A DNA stretch of 64,000 nucleotides, taken from positions 186,001 through 250,000 of the forward strand of contig JAUMFO010000011.1 of NCBI GenBank assembly GCA_032119795.1. The letters are read 5' to 3'. The notes below the pieces were generated by a model. That model was not told where the DNA came from, did not search any database, and saw only the letters and a program-made list of their open reading frames with translations. The position numbers and the translations under genes are program-made. Every line of letters begins with the position of its first letter. The stretch's first letter is position 1. Shown here piece after piece: positions 56,438 through 64,000 of the stretch. This DNA comes from JAGIBJ01 sp032119795 (lineage in GTDB: Bacteria > Actinomycetota > Thermoleophilia > Solirubrobacterales > Solirubrobacteraceae).

Positions 56438-56974
56438 TCAGGCGGCGAGCTGGTCGCTCTGCTGCGGGAAGTCCGGCGCGGCGACCATCCGGTCGCCGCC
56501 AGCGTTGCGGGCCTCGGCGAGGGCCTGTGCAGCGTTCTCCCACGGGCGGTCGACGAGGGCTGACGAGAGGCCGACGCTGACCGTCACCGGGTGGCCGGTG
56601 ATCGGCGTTCGTGAAGAGACGGCGGCGACCACGCGGCGGCCGACGCGCTGGGCGTGCAGCGTCGGCGTGGTCGGGAGCAGGATGCCGATGGTGTGGTCGT
56701 CGATGCGGCCGATCACGTCGCTGCTGCGCAGGCGCGGCCGGATGAGATCGGCGACGATCCGCAGGGCCGTGCTCATCTCACTGCGCTTGGGGCGCGTGAA
56801 CCAGTCGATCTCCACCAGCATCAGCGACGACGACGGAAGCTGGTGCCGGCGACCCTCTTCCACCCACGTCTGGACGGCCCTGCGAAACGCCGACGGCGCG
56901 AGGTCGCCGGTGTGGACGTCGCGGTTCTGGTCGGCGACGCTCAGGACCAGTGAGAGAGAGGAGAGGTTGCTCAT
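56438..56974 (-). CDS. Degenerate GGDEF-like protein 2, RxxD kept
   Basis: 178 residues from ATG 56974; an upstream ATG (57013) is possible, but the paralogue at 55741 starts with the same MSxxxSLxxVL pattern. SSSLMLVEIDWFTRPKRSE, RSSD at the inhibitory site, RIDDHTIGILLP in place of the active site, VTVSVGLSSALV and GGDRMVAAP at the end. Catalytically dead, cytoplasmic. Confidence 0.72.
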   Translation of the reverse strand: MSNLSSLSLVLSVADQNRDVHTGDLAPSAFRRAVQTWVEEGRRHQLPSSSLMLVEIDWFTRPKRSEMSTALRIVADLIRPRLRSSDVIGRIDDHTIGILLPTTPTLHAQRVGRRVVAAVSSRTPITGHPVTVSVGLSSALVDRPWENAAQALAEARNAGGDRMVAAPDFPQQSDQLAA

Positions 56975-57140
56975 GGCCAGACTCATCGGCGTCACATTCA
57001 TGCCCGAAAGCACGAATAGGACACTGGTCCAGTGAGTTATTGGTATGGGTGAATTGAGCGCGAGTGCGCCCGCCTGGGCCAGGTGGCCTAGGCCGGTTTG
57101 CGGGACGCCCGTGAACGCGGGCGCTCCGACTCCTCGAAGC

Positions 57141-57165
57141 AGCGCCCGGCGAGAAACCGGGCGCT
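57141..57165 (-). terminator. Hairpin after the lipoprotein at 57171
   Basis: AGCGCCCGG (57141-57149) and CCGGGCGCT (57157-57165), perfect stem with a 7-base loop, 5 bases after the stop of the minus-strand gene. Confidence 0.65.
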
Positions 57166-57170
57166 CATGA

Positions 57171-57557
57171 TCACTTCTTCGGGGTGGTGCCAGGCGTCTT
57201 CGCCGCGGGCGAGAGGAACGTGCCGGTGGTGGTGTCGAGCGTGAGCTTGATGTCGTCTTCGCCGTCGACCGACACCAGCGTCAGTGCGGACTCGTTGCGG
57301 TTGATCGGGACGCCGATCTTCAACGTGCCGGTTGCCTTCTTGATTCGGACCTTGGCGGTCTTCCCGCCGGCCGGCGCGCTGATCAGTTCGAGGTCGTTGT
57401 CGCCGTTGCCCTCGAGCTTGACCGTCGAGCCTTTGCCCGCCAGGTGGATCTCGCACTTGCCGTCCTTGCACTCCTGGGTGCTCGCGGTCGACGAGCACCC
57501 CGCGAGCGTGAGTCCGGCAAGGCAGGTGGTGGCGAGGGTTACGAGCACGCGGGACAT
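57171..57557 (-). CDS. Small lipoprotein, paralogue of 57650
   Basis: 128 residues from ATG 57557. Lipobox LTLAGC with lipidated Cys21; a second Cys pair in QECKDGKCEIHL may form a disulfide. The domain is beta-rich with KGSTVKLEGNG, KTAKVRIKKATGTLKIG, and SVDGEDDIKLTLDTT. The protein at 57650 shares the lipobox, CxxGKC, KTAKVKI and GEDDI elements. Function unknown. Confidence 0.72.
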   Translation of the reverse strand: MSRVLVTLATTCLAGLTLAGCSSTASTQECKDGKCEIHLAGKGSTVKLEGNGDNDLELISAPAGGKTAKVRIKKATGTLKIGVPINRNESALTLVSVDGEDDIKLTLDTTTGTFLSPAAKTPGTTPKK

Positions 57558-57605
57558 GCGCGTAACCGTAAGGCACGAGCGGTGCCCGGGGTCGCGATCA
57601 CGCGG

Positions 57606-57638
57606 GGCGGCGGCTCCCCTGGAGCCTCGGCCGCCGCC
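57606..57638 (-). terminator. Hairpin after the lipoprotein at 57650
   Basis: GGCGGCGG (57606-57613) pairs with CCGCCGCC (57631-57638), loop 17 bases, just past the stop of 57650-58015. Confidence 0.45.
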
Positions 57639-57649
57639 GGGCCGTGAAC

Positions 57650-58015
57650 TCAGCCCGGGGTGGTGCCGCCCGACGTCTCAGGCGTGGTCGAGAAGCCGGT
57701 GGTGTCGAGCTTGACCTGGATGTCGTCCTCGCCCTCGACGGCGACGAGCGTGAGGGTCGCGTTGTTGAGGTTGATCGGCTCGCCGACCGTCAGCGTGCCC
57801 TCCTGGCCGCCGATCTTGACCTTGGCGGTCTTGCCGGATGCGCTGATGAGCACCATCTCGCTGCCGCCCTCGCCTCCGAGGATCACGCTGGCGTTCTTAC
57901 CGGAGAGGTCGATGTTGCACTTGCCACCGCTGCACGATTGCGTGTTGGAGGTGCAGCCCGCGAGCGTGAGCGCAGCGAGGCTGGTGGCGGCGATGGTCGT
58001 GAGGGCGCGAAGCAT
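57650..58015 (-). CDS. Small lipoprotein, paralogue of 57171
   Basis: 121 residues from ATG 58015. Lipobox LTLAGC (Cys21), a Cys pair in QSCSGGKCNIDL, then GKNASVILGGEGGSEMVLIS, GKTAKVKIGGQEGTL and VEGEDDIQVKLDTT, ending in a Thr/Pro-rich tail. Tandem duplicate of its neighbour. Both lie between degenerate GGDEF genes. Confidence 0.72.
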   Translation of the reverse strand: MLRALTTIAATSLAALTLAGCTSNTQSCSGGKCNIDLSGKNASVILGGEGGSEMVLISASGKTAKVKIGGQEGTLTVGEPINLNNATLTLVAVEGEDDIQVKLDTTGFSTTPETSGGTTPG

Positions 58016-58092
58016 GCCATCACCGTATGCGCAGGAGCGGCGCGGCGCCAGGTGGAAAAACCACAGTTGCGCGCGAGTCGGGCCCCGAACGC

Positions 58093-58665
58093 TTAGGCGT
58101 GGCCGGCCGCGCTGTCGGCGGCGTCGGCGGCAGTGTCCGGCTCGGGGCTGGTTGCGTAGCGGCTCGGGGCCACGACCACGCGGTCGCCGCCGGCAAGCCT
58201 TGCCTCGCGCAGCGCCTGGAGTGCGGCGAGCCAGGGCTCGAGGTTGCCAGCGCCGGAGACGCCGATCGTGGCGGCGAGCTTGCCGCGCTGCGCGCGAGTG
58301 CTACCCCGGAACGACTCCAGGATGCGCTCGGCTGCGCGGGTGCCCTGATCGACGGGAGTCGACGGCAGGAGCACGCCGAGGGTGTCGTCGTCGACGCGGC
58401 CGCAGATGTCGGTCGCGCGCAAGAGCGTCTGCACCGAGCGCGCGAGTTCGAGGAGCAGTGCCTGGTCGGGCCGCTCCGCCAGCGGCGCACCAGCCACGCC
58501 GACCTGAATCATCAGCAGCGTCGTCGCGGGGCGCCGCGCGTCGCCGCCACCGACCCAGTCGTCGACCGAACGCTCGAACGCCTCACGTTTCAAGAGCCCC
58601 GTGGCGAGGTCGCGAGTAGCGAGGACTTCGCGGACGGCAGCGATCAAGTTGGAAATCCTGCCCAT
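58093..58665 (-). CDS. Degenerate GGDEF-like protein 3, RxxD kept
   Basis: 190 residues from ATG 58665 (the longer frame to 58701 adds 12). Same plan as 55741 and 56438: TRDLATGLLKREAFERSVDDW, TTLLMIQVGV, RATD at the inhibitory site, VDDDTLGVLLP in place of the active site, ATIGVSGAG and GGDRVVVAP. Third stand-alone dead GGDEF protein in 3 kb. Confidence 0.72.
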   Translation of the reverse strand: MGRISNLIAAVREVLATRDLATGLLKREAFERSVDDWVGGGDARRPATTLLMIQVGVAGAPLAERPDQALLLELARSVQTLLRATDICGRVDDDTLGVLLPSTPVDQGTRAAERILESFRGSTRAQRGKLAATIGVSGAGNLEPWLAALQALREARLAGGDRVVVAPSRYATSPEPDTAADAADSAAGHA

Positions 58666-58862
58666 GGCCTGATCATCGGCCACGGCGCGGCGGACTTGCA
58701 CCTATGGGCGATCGGTAATCGAAAGAACCAGTGCTGGCGGGCGCGTTTGGGGTCCTCGAAGTCCCCCGATCCACCGGGAGCCGGAGTTTGACGCGGTCGA
58801 TTCAAACCCGGTTCAGGGGACGGACCGCCGGGGAGTGCCCCCCGGTAGGTAACATCGCGCCC

Positions 58863-60650
58863 GTGTTTAGCAAGGTCCTGATTGCCAACCGGGGCGAGAT
58901 CGCCATCCGCGTCATGCGCGCATGCGAGGAGCTGGGCATCGCGACGGTCGCGGTGTACTCCGAGCTCGACCGCGATGCGCTGCACGTCAAGCGTGCCGAC
59001 GAGGCGTATCTGCTCGGGCCTGGGCCCGCCGCAGAGAGCTACCTCAACGTCGACAAGATCGTCGAGGTCATCAAGGAGTGCGGCGCCGACGCCGTGCACC
59101 CCGGCTACGGCTTCCTCGCTGAGAACGCGCCGTTCGTCGAGCGCCTCGAGCAGGAGGGCATCACCTTTATCGGGCCGCCCGCCTCCGCCATCGACTCGAT
59201 GGGCTCCAAGACCAAGGCCCGCGACCTCATGAAGAAGGCCGGCGTGCCGATCGTGCCCGGCACGACCGAGTCGGTCGACACCTACGAGGAAGCCCTCGAG
59301 ATCGCCAAGAACGAGATCGGCTTCCCGGTCGCCGTCAAGGCCGCATCCGGCGGCGGTGGCAAGGGCTTCCGCGTCGCGCTTGAAGAGAAGGATCTCAAGG
59401 ACGCCTACGAGGGCGCGAGCCGCGAAGGCGAGAAGTTCTTCTCCGACGGCACCGTCTACCTGGAGCGCTACCTCCCGAACCCGCGCCACGTCGAGATTCA
59501 GGTCATCGCCGACAAGCACGGCAACTGCATTCATCTCGGTGAGCGCGACTGCTCCATCCAGCGTCGCCACCAGAAGCTGATCGAGGAGGCCCCGGCGCCC
59601 AGCTGGGTCGTCGACGAGGAGATGCGCCAGGCGATCGGCAAGATCGGGATCGATGCCGCCAAGGCCGTGAACTACGTCGGCGCCGGCACGATCGAGGGCA
59701 TGCTCCAGGGGAAGGACTACTTCTTCCTCGAGATGAACACCCGCGTGCAGGTCGAGCACTGCGTGACCGAGATGGTCACCGGCATCGACATCGTGAAGGA
59801 AGGCATCCGCGCCGCCGCCGGCCTCGAGCTGAGCTACAAGCAGGAAGACGTCGTCCTGCGCGGCCACGCGATCGAGTGCCGCATCAACGCTGAGGACGCG
59901 GCCCGTAACTTCTCGCCGACGCCGGGCGCGATCGGCGACTACCTGGAGCCGTCCGGCCCGGGCGTCCGCGTGGACTCCGGTGTTGGCGCCGGCGGCATCG
60001 TGTCGCCGATGTACGACCCGATGGTCTCCAAGCTGATCGTCTGGGACGCCGATCGCGAGCAGGCCACGGCCCGCATGCTGCGTGCGCTCTCGGAGTACAA
60101 GATCGAGGGTCTCACCACCCTGCTCCCGTTCCACGCCACGATCATGGCCACGAGCAACTGGGCCGAGGCGTCGACGTGCTCGGAGCTGTTGGAAGATCCG
60201 GAGTGGCTGGCGTCGACGGCGCCGGCTGAGCCGGTCGTGCAGACCGAGGTCGACGACGACGACATCGTCGAGCACGACTACACGGTCGAGGTCGGCGGTC
60301 GCCGCGTCGGCGTGAAGCTGTTCGCGCCGCCGATCGCCGTTGGCGCTGGCGGCGGCGGCGCCGCTGCTGGCCCGGCCCCGAAGGCCAAGCGCGAGAAGCG
60401 CAAGTCGTCGGGCAATGCCGGCGACGACGTGAACTCGCCGCTGCAGGGCAACATGTGGAAAGTCGTCGTCGAGGAGGGGCAGCAGGTCGAGGAAGGCCAG
60501 CTGCTCTGCATCATCGAGGCGATGAAGATGGAGAACGAGGTCAAGGCGCACAAGGCCGGCACCATCAAGGCGCTCGCCGCCAAAGAGGGCGAGGCCATCA
60601 ACTCCGGTGACCTGATCGCCACGATCATCAGCGCGGCGCCCGCCGAGTAA
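58863..60650 (+). CDS. Acyl-CoA (propionyl-CoA) carboxylase alpha subunit
   Basis: 595 residues from GTG 58863. Biotin carboxylase domain from 1 to about 450: FSKVLIANRGEIAIRVMRAC, HPGYGFLAENAPFV, AASGGGGKGFRV, ERDCSIQRRHQKLIEEAP, FLEMNTRVQVEHCVTEMVTG. A linker with Gly/Ala and Lys runs (PKAKREKRKSS) leads to the biotin carrier domain, with the biotinyl Lys in IIEAMKMENEV. It carboxylates biotin for a separate beta subunit; PccB at 27079 is the natural partner. AccA and PccA-type subunits are shared in actinobacteria, so acetyl-CoA carboxylase use is possible. Confidence 0.93.
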   Translation: MFSKVLIANRGEIAIRVMRACEELGIATVAVYSELDRDALHVKRADEAYLLGPGPAAESYLNVDKIVEVIKECGADAVHPGYGFLAENAPFVERLEQEGITFIGPPASAIDSMGSKTKARDLMKKAGVPIVPGTTESVDTYEEALEIAKNEIGFPVAVKAASGGGGKGFRVALEEKDLKDAYEGASREGEKFFSDGTVYLERYLPNPRHVEIQVIADKHGNCIHLGERDCSIQRRHQKLIEEAPAPSWVVDEEMRQAIGKIGIDAAKAVNYVGAGTIEGMLQGKDYFFLEMNTRVQVEHCVTEMVTGIDIVKEGIRAAAGLELSYKQEDVVLRGHAIECRINAEDAARNFSPTPGAIGDYLEPSGPGVRVDSGVGAGGIVSPMYDPMVSKLIVWDADREQATARMLRALSEYKIEGLTTLLPFHATIMATSNWAEASTCSELLEDPEWLASTAPAEPVVQTEVDDDDIVEHDYTVEVGGRRVGVKLFAPPIAVGAGGGGAAAGPAPKAKREKRKSSGNAGDDVNSPLQGNMWKVVVEEGQQVEEGQLLCIIEAMKMENEVKAHKAGTIKALAAKEGEAINSGDLIATIISAAPAE

Positions 60651-60674
60651 CGCACTCCGCTCACCTGAGCTGCC

Positions 60675-60710
60675 GAAGGGCCGTCGACCTCCCAGGGTCG
60701 GCGGCCCTTC
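60675..60710 (+). terminator. Terminator after the carboxylase alpha gene
   Basis: GAAGGGCCGTCGACC (60675-60689) pairs with GGTCGGCGGCCCTTC (60696-60710), one mismatch, then GTTGTTT. 24 bases after the stop. Confidence 0.85.
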
Positions 60711-60805
60711 GTTGTTTCGGGCAACGTCGAGTCGCTTCACGCCCCTCGGCGCAGCTCCGTGGAAACCCCGCTTGTGGCGGTGTCTCACCGGAGTACCGTG
60801 GGAGT

Positions 60806-61333
60806 GTGGCTTCATCTGCTCATCCGCTCCCTGCGAAAGCGTCGGTTCCGGCGCTGCTGCTGGTCGTTGGCGGGTGTGCAGCTGCGATGGCGTCGCTCTG
60901 GTCGACGTGGGCGGTTGGCGACCCGGACTACGGCTCAGCCAAGTCCCAGAACGGCTGGGAGTGGATGGTCTACGGCGACGTCCTGCTCACCATCACCTGT
61001 GCGGTGGTCGTCGCCGTGGTGGTGTGGATCTGTCGGCGGCCTCGGCGTCATGCCGTCGGGCTGGGCATCGGCGCGGAGCTGCTGCTCGGCTGCGCCATCC
61101 TCGGCGCACTGGTGATCGCCGCGCTGACGACCATCTCCTTCACCGACTTCGACACCGTCGACTACCGCGTCGGGCCAGGCCCGACGATCGCGATCGCTGG
61201 CCTGGCGGTGGCCGCCATGGGCGTCGTGATCGCGATGATCGGCGCGGCTCCGCACGATCGACCGCGGACGCTCAACTGGCACCTGCCGCACCACCACCAC
61301 GACTCGCGCCATCCACATACTCACGGTATGTGA
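60806..61333 (+). CDS. Four-helix membrane protein with His-rich tail
   Basis: 175 residues from GTG 60806 (GGGAGT upstream). Helices at about 13-35, 58-78, 88-110 and 125-147. The tail is His-rich (WHLPHHHHDSRHPHTHGM), able to bind divalent metal. I do not recognise the family. 88 bases before the next gene. Confidence 0.65.
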   Translation: MASSAHPLPAKASVPALLLVVGGCAAAMASLWSTWAVGDPDYGSAKSQNGWEWMVYGDVLLTITCAVVVAVVVWICRRPRRHAVGLGIGAELLLGCAILGALVIAALTTISFTDFDTVDYRVGPGPTIAIAGLAVAAMGVVIAMIGAAPHDRPRTLNWHLPHHHHDSRHPHTHGM

Positions 61334-61421
61334 AATGGCGGCCAGCCGCTAGAGCGGGCGAGGCGAGGTTGGCAGTGTGCGGTGAGCACCACGCTCCTGC
61401 TCACCACCGCCGTCGGCCGCC

Positions 61422-61883
61422 ATGTTCAACCTCTCAACCCAGACGCTCCTCATCTTCGCCGCCGCGATCGCGGTCGGCCTGTTTACCGCGGCTCGCCAGC
61501 CTGGCGGCATCCTCGCCGCCGTCGCACGGGGCAGCAAGGGGTTCGTCATTCGCGGCGTGCTCGCTCTGGCGGTCTTTGGGGCGATCACCGCCTACGTGAG
61601 TTCGGAGGTCGGCAGCCGCACGCTCGGCACCAAGGATCCGCTGGAGCACGCCAAGGTCGGCGACTGCGTCGCCGGCATGAGCAAGGACACGACCCGCCTC
61701 GTCGGCTGCGACGACGCCTTCGCGAAGTCCAAGATCGTGAAGATCTTCCAGGACACGACCCCCGGCGCGGCGATGACGCCGGCGGCGTGCGGGGGCGTCC
61801 CTTCGGCCGACGGCGCATTCATGGTCACCGATCTCACCGGCGGGGCAGATCGCGCCGTCGCCTACTGCACCAAGTCGCTGTAG
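61422..61883 (+). CDS. Membrane-anchored protein with Cys-containing LppU-like domain
   Basis: 153 residues from ATG 61422. Two hydrophobic segments (about 5-22, 40-62) and a C-terminal domain with VGDCVAGM, LVGCDDAFAKSKIVKI, AACGGVP and VAYCTKSL: four Cys spaced as in small extracytoplasmic LppU/SCO3897-like domains with two disulfides. Function unknown. Two strong hairpins follow. Confidence 0.65.
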   Translation: MFNLSTQTLLIFAAAIAVGLFTAARQPGGILAAVARGSKGFVIRGVLALAVFGAITAYVSSEVGSRTLGTKDPLEHAKVGDCVAGMSKDTTRLVGCDDAFAKSKIVKIFQDTTPGAAMTPAACGGVPSADGAFMVTDLTGGADRAVAYCTKSL

Positions 61884-61892
61884 GGCGGCCAC

Positions 61893-61955
61893 CGCGGGCT
61901 CGGCCGCTCGCACCGCTCCGCTCCCCCTGGGGTGGTGCGAGCGACCGAGCCCGCG
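61893..61955 (+). terminator. Large hairpin after 61422-61883
   Basis: CGCGGGCTCGG + GCTCGCACC (61893-61914) pairs with GGTGCGAGC + CCGAGCCCGCG (61934-61955), one 2-base internal mismatch. Begins 10 bases after the stop. Confidence 0.8.
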
Positions 61956-61972
61956 TGGGGCTCGAAACGACA

Positions 61973-62006
61973 ACGGGGGCGCGCGCCTTGCGGCGCGCGC
62001 CCCCGT
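61973..62006 (-). terminator. Perfect 15-bp hairpin, likely for the minus-strand gene
   Basis: 61973-61987 pairs perfectly with 61992-62006 around TTGC. It lies between convergent genes, downstream of the 62154 gene after the repeat. Confidence 0.7.
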
Positions 62007-62040
62007 CGGTCGAGGTGCTTGGAGTTGGTTGCTCTATCCG

Positions 62041-62170
62041 CGCCGGTACGCCCCCGCGAGGCGCAAATCCAACCCCGTAGGGCGACTGTTGCTTTACCCG
62101 CGGCGGTACGCCCCCGCGAGGTGCAAATCCAACCCCGTAGGGCGACTGTTGCTTTACCCGCGGCGGTACG
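62041..62170. repeat. 60-bp tandem repeat, two copies and a part
   Basis: 62041-62100 and 62101-62160 differ at two positions only (62043 and 62072); a third partial copy begins at 62161 (CGGCGGTACG), and a diverged TTGCTCTATCCG precedes the first. The third copy covers the last codons and the stop of the minus-strand gene, so the array grew by copying the gene's 3' end and trailer. Confidence 0.95.
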
Positions 62171-62837
62171 GATCGACCATCACGGAGTCGATGTTCGTCT
62201 GGCCGACGTCACCGCCGGTGAACTTGCCCCAGAAGCTGATGCCGACGGCGACCTGGTTGCCGGTCGAGATGAAGTGCAGCTGCACGGAGGCCGTCGGGTT
62301 GGTCGACGTCAGTGGGATCTTGGTGGCGAGCGGGCTGATCGCCGACGCGCTCCACGCGCCGTCGCCCCACTTGATGTCTGCCGAGGAGGTGAACTGCGCG
62401 TTCGTGACGGCGCCGGCGGAGTTGCGGTAGATCACGACGGCCTTGTAACCGCTCATCGAGCTGTCTGGCTTGGCCATGAAGCGGAAGTACGGGTTGGTCT
62501 CGTCGACGCAGAACTCGGGCGAGGTGGCCGTCGAGCCCACGGGTAGCGCCAGCGACTTGGAGCCGGGGAGAATCGAGCCCTTGAAGAAGCCGAGGGTCTC
62601 GTTGCCCGAGACGACCTTCGCGCCGCCGGAGAGTGTCCAGCCTGCAGCGCCCGTCTCGAAGTCGCCCGCGGGGGCGACGGAGTAGTCGGCGGTGTCGCCG
62701 ACCTTGGAGTAGGCCTTGGTCGTGGGCGCTTGCACGCAGGCGGCCGAGGCGGCGGCGGGGGCGGCAGCAACGATCGCGGATGCGGTTGCGGCGGCCACGA
62801 GGCTCTTGATCAAGGTGCCTTGCTTGCGGAGTGGCAT
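62154..62837 (-). CDS. Secreted jelly-roll-like protein of unknown function
   Basis: 227 residues from ATG 62837, signal peptide (LRKQGTLIKSLVAAATASAI, cleavage after AASA). GDFETGAAGWTLSGGAKVVSGN is the opening of carbohydrate-binding-type beta sandwiches; two Cys (ACVQAP and EFCVDE) may pair. WKFTGG-like FWGKFTGGDVGQTNIDSVMV at the end is also typical of such domains. Possible surface or matrix protein. Its stop lies inside the 60-bp repeat. Confidence 0.7.
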   Translation of the reverse strand: MPLRKQGTLIKSLVAAATASAIVAAAPAAASAACVQAPTTKAYSKVGDTADYSVAPAGDFETGAAGWTLSGGAKVVSGNETLGFFKGSILPGSKSLALPVGSTATSPEFCVDETNPYFRFMAKPDSSMSGYKAVVIYRNSAGAVTNAQFTSSADIKWGDGAWSASAISPLATKIPLTSTNPTASVQLHFISTGNQVAVGISFWGKFTGGDVGQTNIDSVMVDPYRRG

Positions 62838-63167
62838 AGGTGGAACTCGCTTGGGACGTGGGGCGGTGGGAGGGGAGCGGTGCGTCGAAGATTGCCGACG
62901 GCGAGCGCTTATGTCTGCCTCATCGGACAGATGTTCAGGAAACTGGAGTGACGAGTCGCCGGAAGGTGGTCTGAAAGGGGTTGGAACGCTCGAATGGGAT
63001 TCCTCGGCAAGCGGATACGCCCGTCGTTCTTGAGGAATCGATCGTTTCCTCGCAAACCGAGCAGTTGTTCGGTATTGTGCGCCGCGGCCGTGGCAGAGGC
63101 CATCCGGTGCACCGTGCGCTGGGTGTCGCCCGGTCGCCCCGCACGCACCCCAGGAGCCAGCGCACCG
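62838..63167. other. Promoter region between 62837 and the thiolase
   Basis: 330 bases between divergent genes. Less GC-rich than the coding sequence, with AGGAG 12 bases before ATG 63168. It must contain both promoters; I see no palindrome or coding frame worth reporting. Confidence 0.4.
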
Positions 63168-64000
63168 ATGAGCCAGCCCGAGGCATTGATCTTTGAAGCC
63201 GTCCGTACCCCCAGGGGTCGTGGACGCGCCAACGGATCGCTGCACAGCGTCAAGCCGGTCGACCTTGTGGTCGGCCTGATCGACGAGACCCTTGGCCGTT
63301 ACGACGGCTTCGACCCTGCCCGCATCGACGACGTCGTGCTTGGCGTCGTCTCCCCGGTCGGTGACCAGGGAATGGACATCGCCAAGACGGCCGCCATCAA
63401 GGCCGGCCTGCCGGACACCGTCGCGGGCGTGCAGCTCAACCGCTTCTGCGCCTCAGGCCTCGAAGCCGTAAACATTGCCGCGCAGAAGGTCGCCTCCGGC
63501 TGGGAGGACCTCGTGTTCGCCGGCGGCGTGGAGTCGATGAGCCGCGTGCCGATGGGCAGCGACGGCGGCGCCTGGGCGATGGACCCGGAGACCAACTACG
63601 ACACCAACTTCGTCCCGCAGGGCATCGGCGCCGACCTGATCGCAACGATCGAGGGCTTCTCGCGCGAGGACGTCGACGCCTACGCCGCGCTCTCGCAGTC
63701 GCGCGCCGACGCCGCGCAGTCCTCCGGCAAGTTCGCACGCTCGGTCGTCCCGGTCCTCGACCACAGCGGCCTGACGGTCCTCGATCACGAGGAGCACCTG
63801 CGCCCCGGCACCACCGTCGAGACGCTCGGCAAGCTGCGCCCCGCGTTCGACGTGATCGGCGAGATGGGTGGCTTCGACGCCGTCGCGCTGCAGAAGTACC
63901 ACTGGGTCGAGAAGATCGACCACGTCCACACGGGCGGCAACTCGTCCGGCATCGTCGACGGCGCCTCGCTGCTGACGATCGGCAACGCGGCGATCGGTGA
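63168..64000 (+). CDS. Acetyl-CoA C-acyltransferase (thiolase), 3' end outside the window
   Basis: 278 residues from ATG 63168, open to the last base. Thiolase N-terminal domain: EAVRTPRGRGRANGSLHSV, the acyl-enzyme Cys94 in LNRFCASGLEAVNIAA, FAGGVESMSRVPMG. The C-terminal domain starts with TVLDHEEHLRPGTT and runs to HTGGNSSGIVDGAS, where the frame leaves the window before the catalytic His and second Cys. RGRGRANGSLH marks the degradative (FadA-like) class, acting in the last step of beta-oxidation, which also yields propionyl-CoA from odd chains. Confidence 0.92.
   Translation, partial: MSQPEALIFEAVRTPRGRGRANGSLHSVKPVDLVVGLIDETLGRYDGFDPARIDDVVLGVVSPVGDQGMDIAKTAAIKAGLPDTVAGVQLNRFCASGLEAVNIAAQKVASGWEDLVFAGGVESMSRVPMGSDGGAWAMDPETNYDTNFVPQGIGADLIATIEGFSREDVDAYAALSQSRADAAQSSGKFARSVVPVLDHSGLTVLDHEEHLRPGTTVETLGKLRPAFDVIGEMGGFDAVALQKYHWVEKIDHVHTGGNSSGIVDGASLLTIGNAAIG

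Noticed and set aside
62041..62170. 60-bp repeats as a CRISPR array
   Set aside because: The repeats are head to tail without unique spacers and without cas genes.

Overview
The DNA is very GC-rich with actinobacterial codon use, and the gene content fits the class Thermoleophilia (Solirubrobacterales; Conexibacter, Solirubrobacter or Patulibacter-like). This placement is an inference from the propionyl-CoA carboxylase and mutase genes, the short ECF42-like sigma relic and a family of very large secreted proteins; no rRNA is present to confirm it. I see no tRNA, rRNA, CRISPR array or insertion sequence.

Layout. 1-588 is the end of a metallo-beta-lactamase-fold hydrolase. 645-3987 is an accessory island: a decayed WXG-like/effector gene pair, the 3' end of an Rhs protein, and three small membrane proteins that look like immunity genes. 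4112-7410 holds a short-form methylmalonyl-CoA mutase and a secreted TAP-like peptidase. 7573-11620 is a five- to six-gene operon with overlapping start and stop codons whose first two genes are the intact relatives of the decayed pair at 645-1263. 11655-14101 encodes two secreted proteins on the minus strand. 14251-19946 is a complete fructose phosphotransferase operon (fruR-fruK-EIIA-EIIBC-HPr-EI). 20053-23483 has a DUF559/AbiEi-type protein and two proteins of unknown role. 23917-26937 is a subtilisin-like protease with calcium-binding repeats, including an exact 360-bp tandem duplication. 27079-28647 is the propionyl-CoA carboxylase beta subunit. 28648-29635 is a repeat- and hairpin-rich gap.

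29636-41827 is a tandem array of four giant secreted paralogues (1101, 647, 1055 and 1021 residues) made of cysteine-bearing modules and a basic C-terminal domain. I recognise no known function for them; this is the best candidate for an undescribed system. 41922-50522 is sulfate assimilation: cysJ-cysI-small gene on the minus strand, and cysH-tauE-cysD-cysN divergently on the plus strand. APS is probably reduced directly, since CysH carries the iron-sulfur cysteines and there is no APS kinase.

50523-58701 is a signalling region: small unassigned ORFs, an ECF sigma pseudogene, a receiver/histidine kinase/LuxR regulator operon, one membrane GGDEF protein and three stand-alone GGDEF-like proteins that lost the active site but kept the RxxD inhibitory-site motif, with two paralogous lipoproteins between them. 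58863-60650 is the biotin-bearing alpha subunit that should pair with the beta subunit at 27079; with the mutase at 4112 they give the propionyl-CoA to succinyl-CoA route. The window closes with two small membrane proteins, a 60-bp tandem repeat, a secreted protein and the start of a thiolase that runs off the end.
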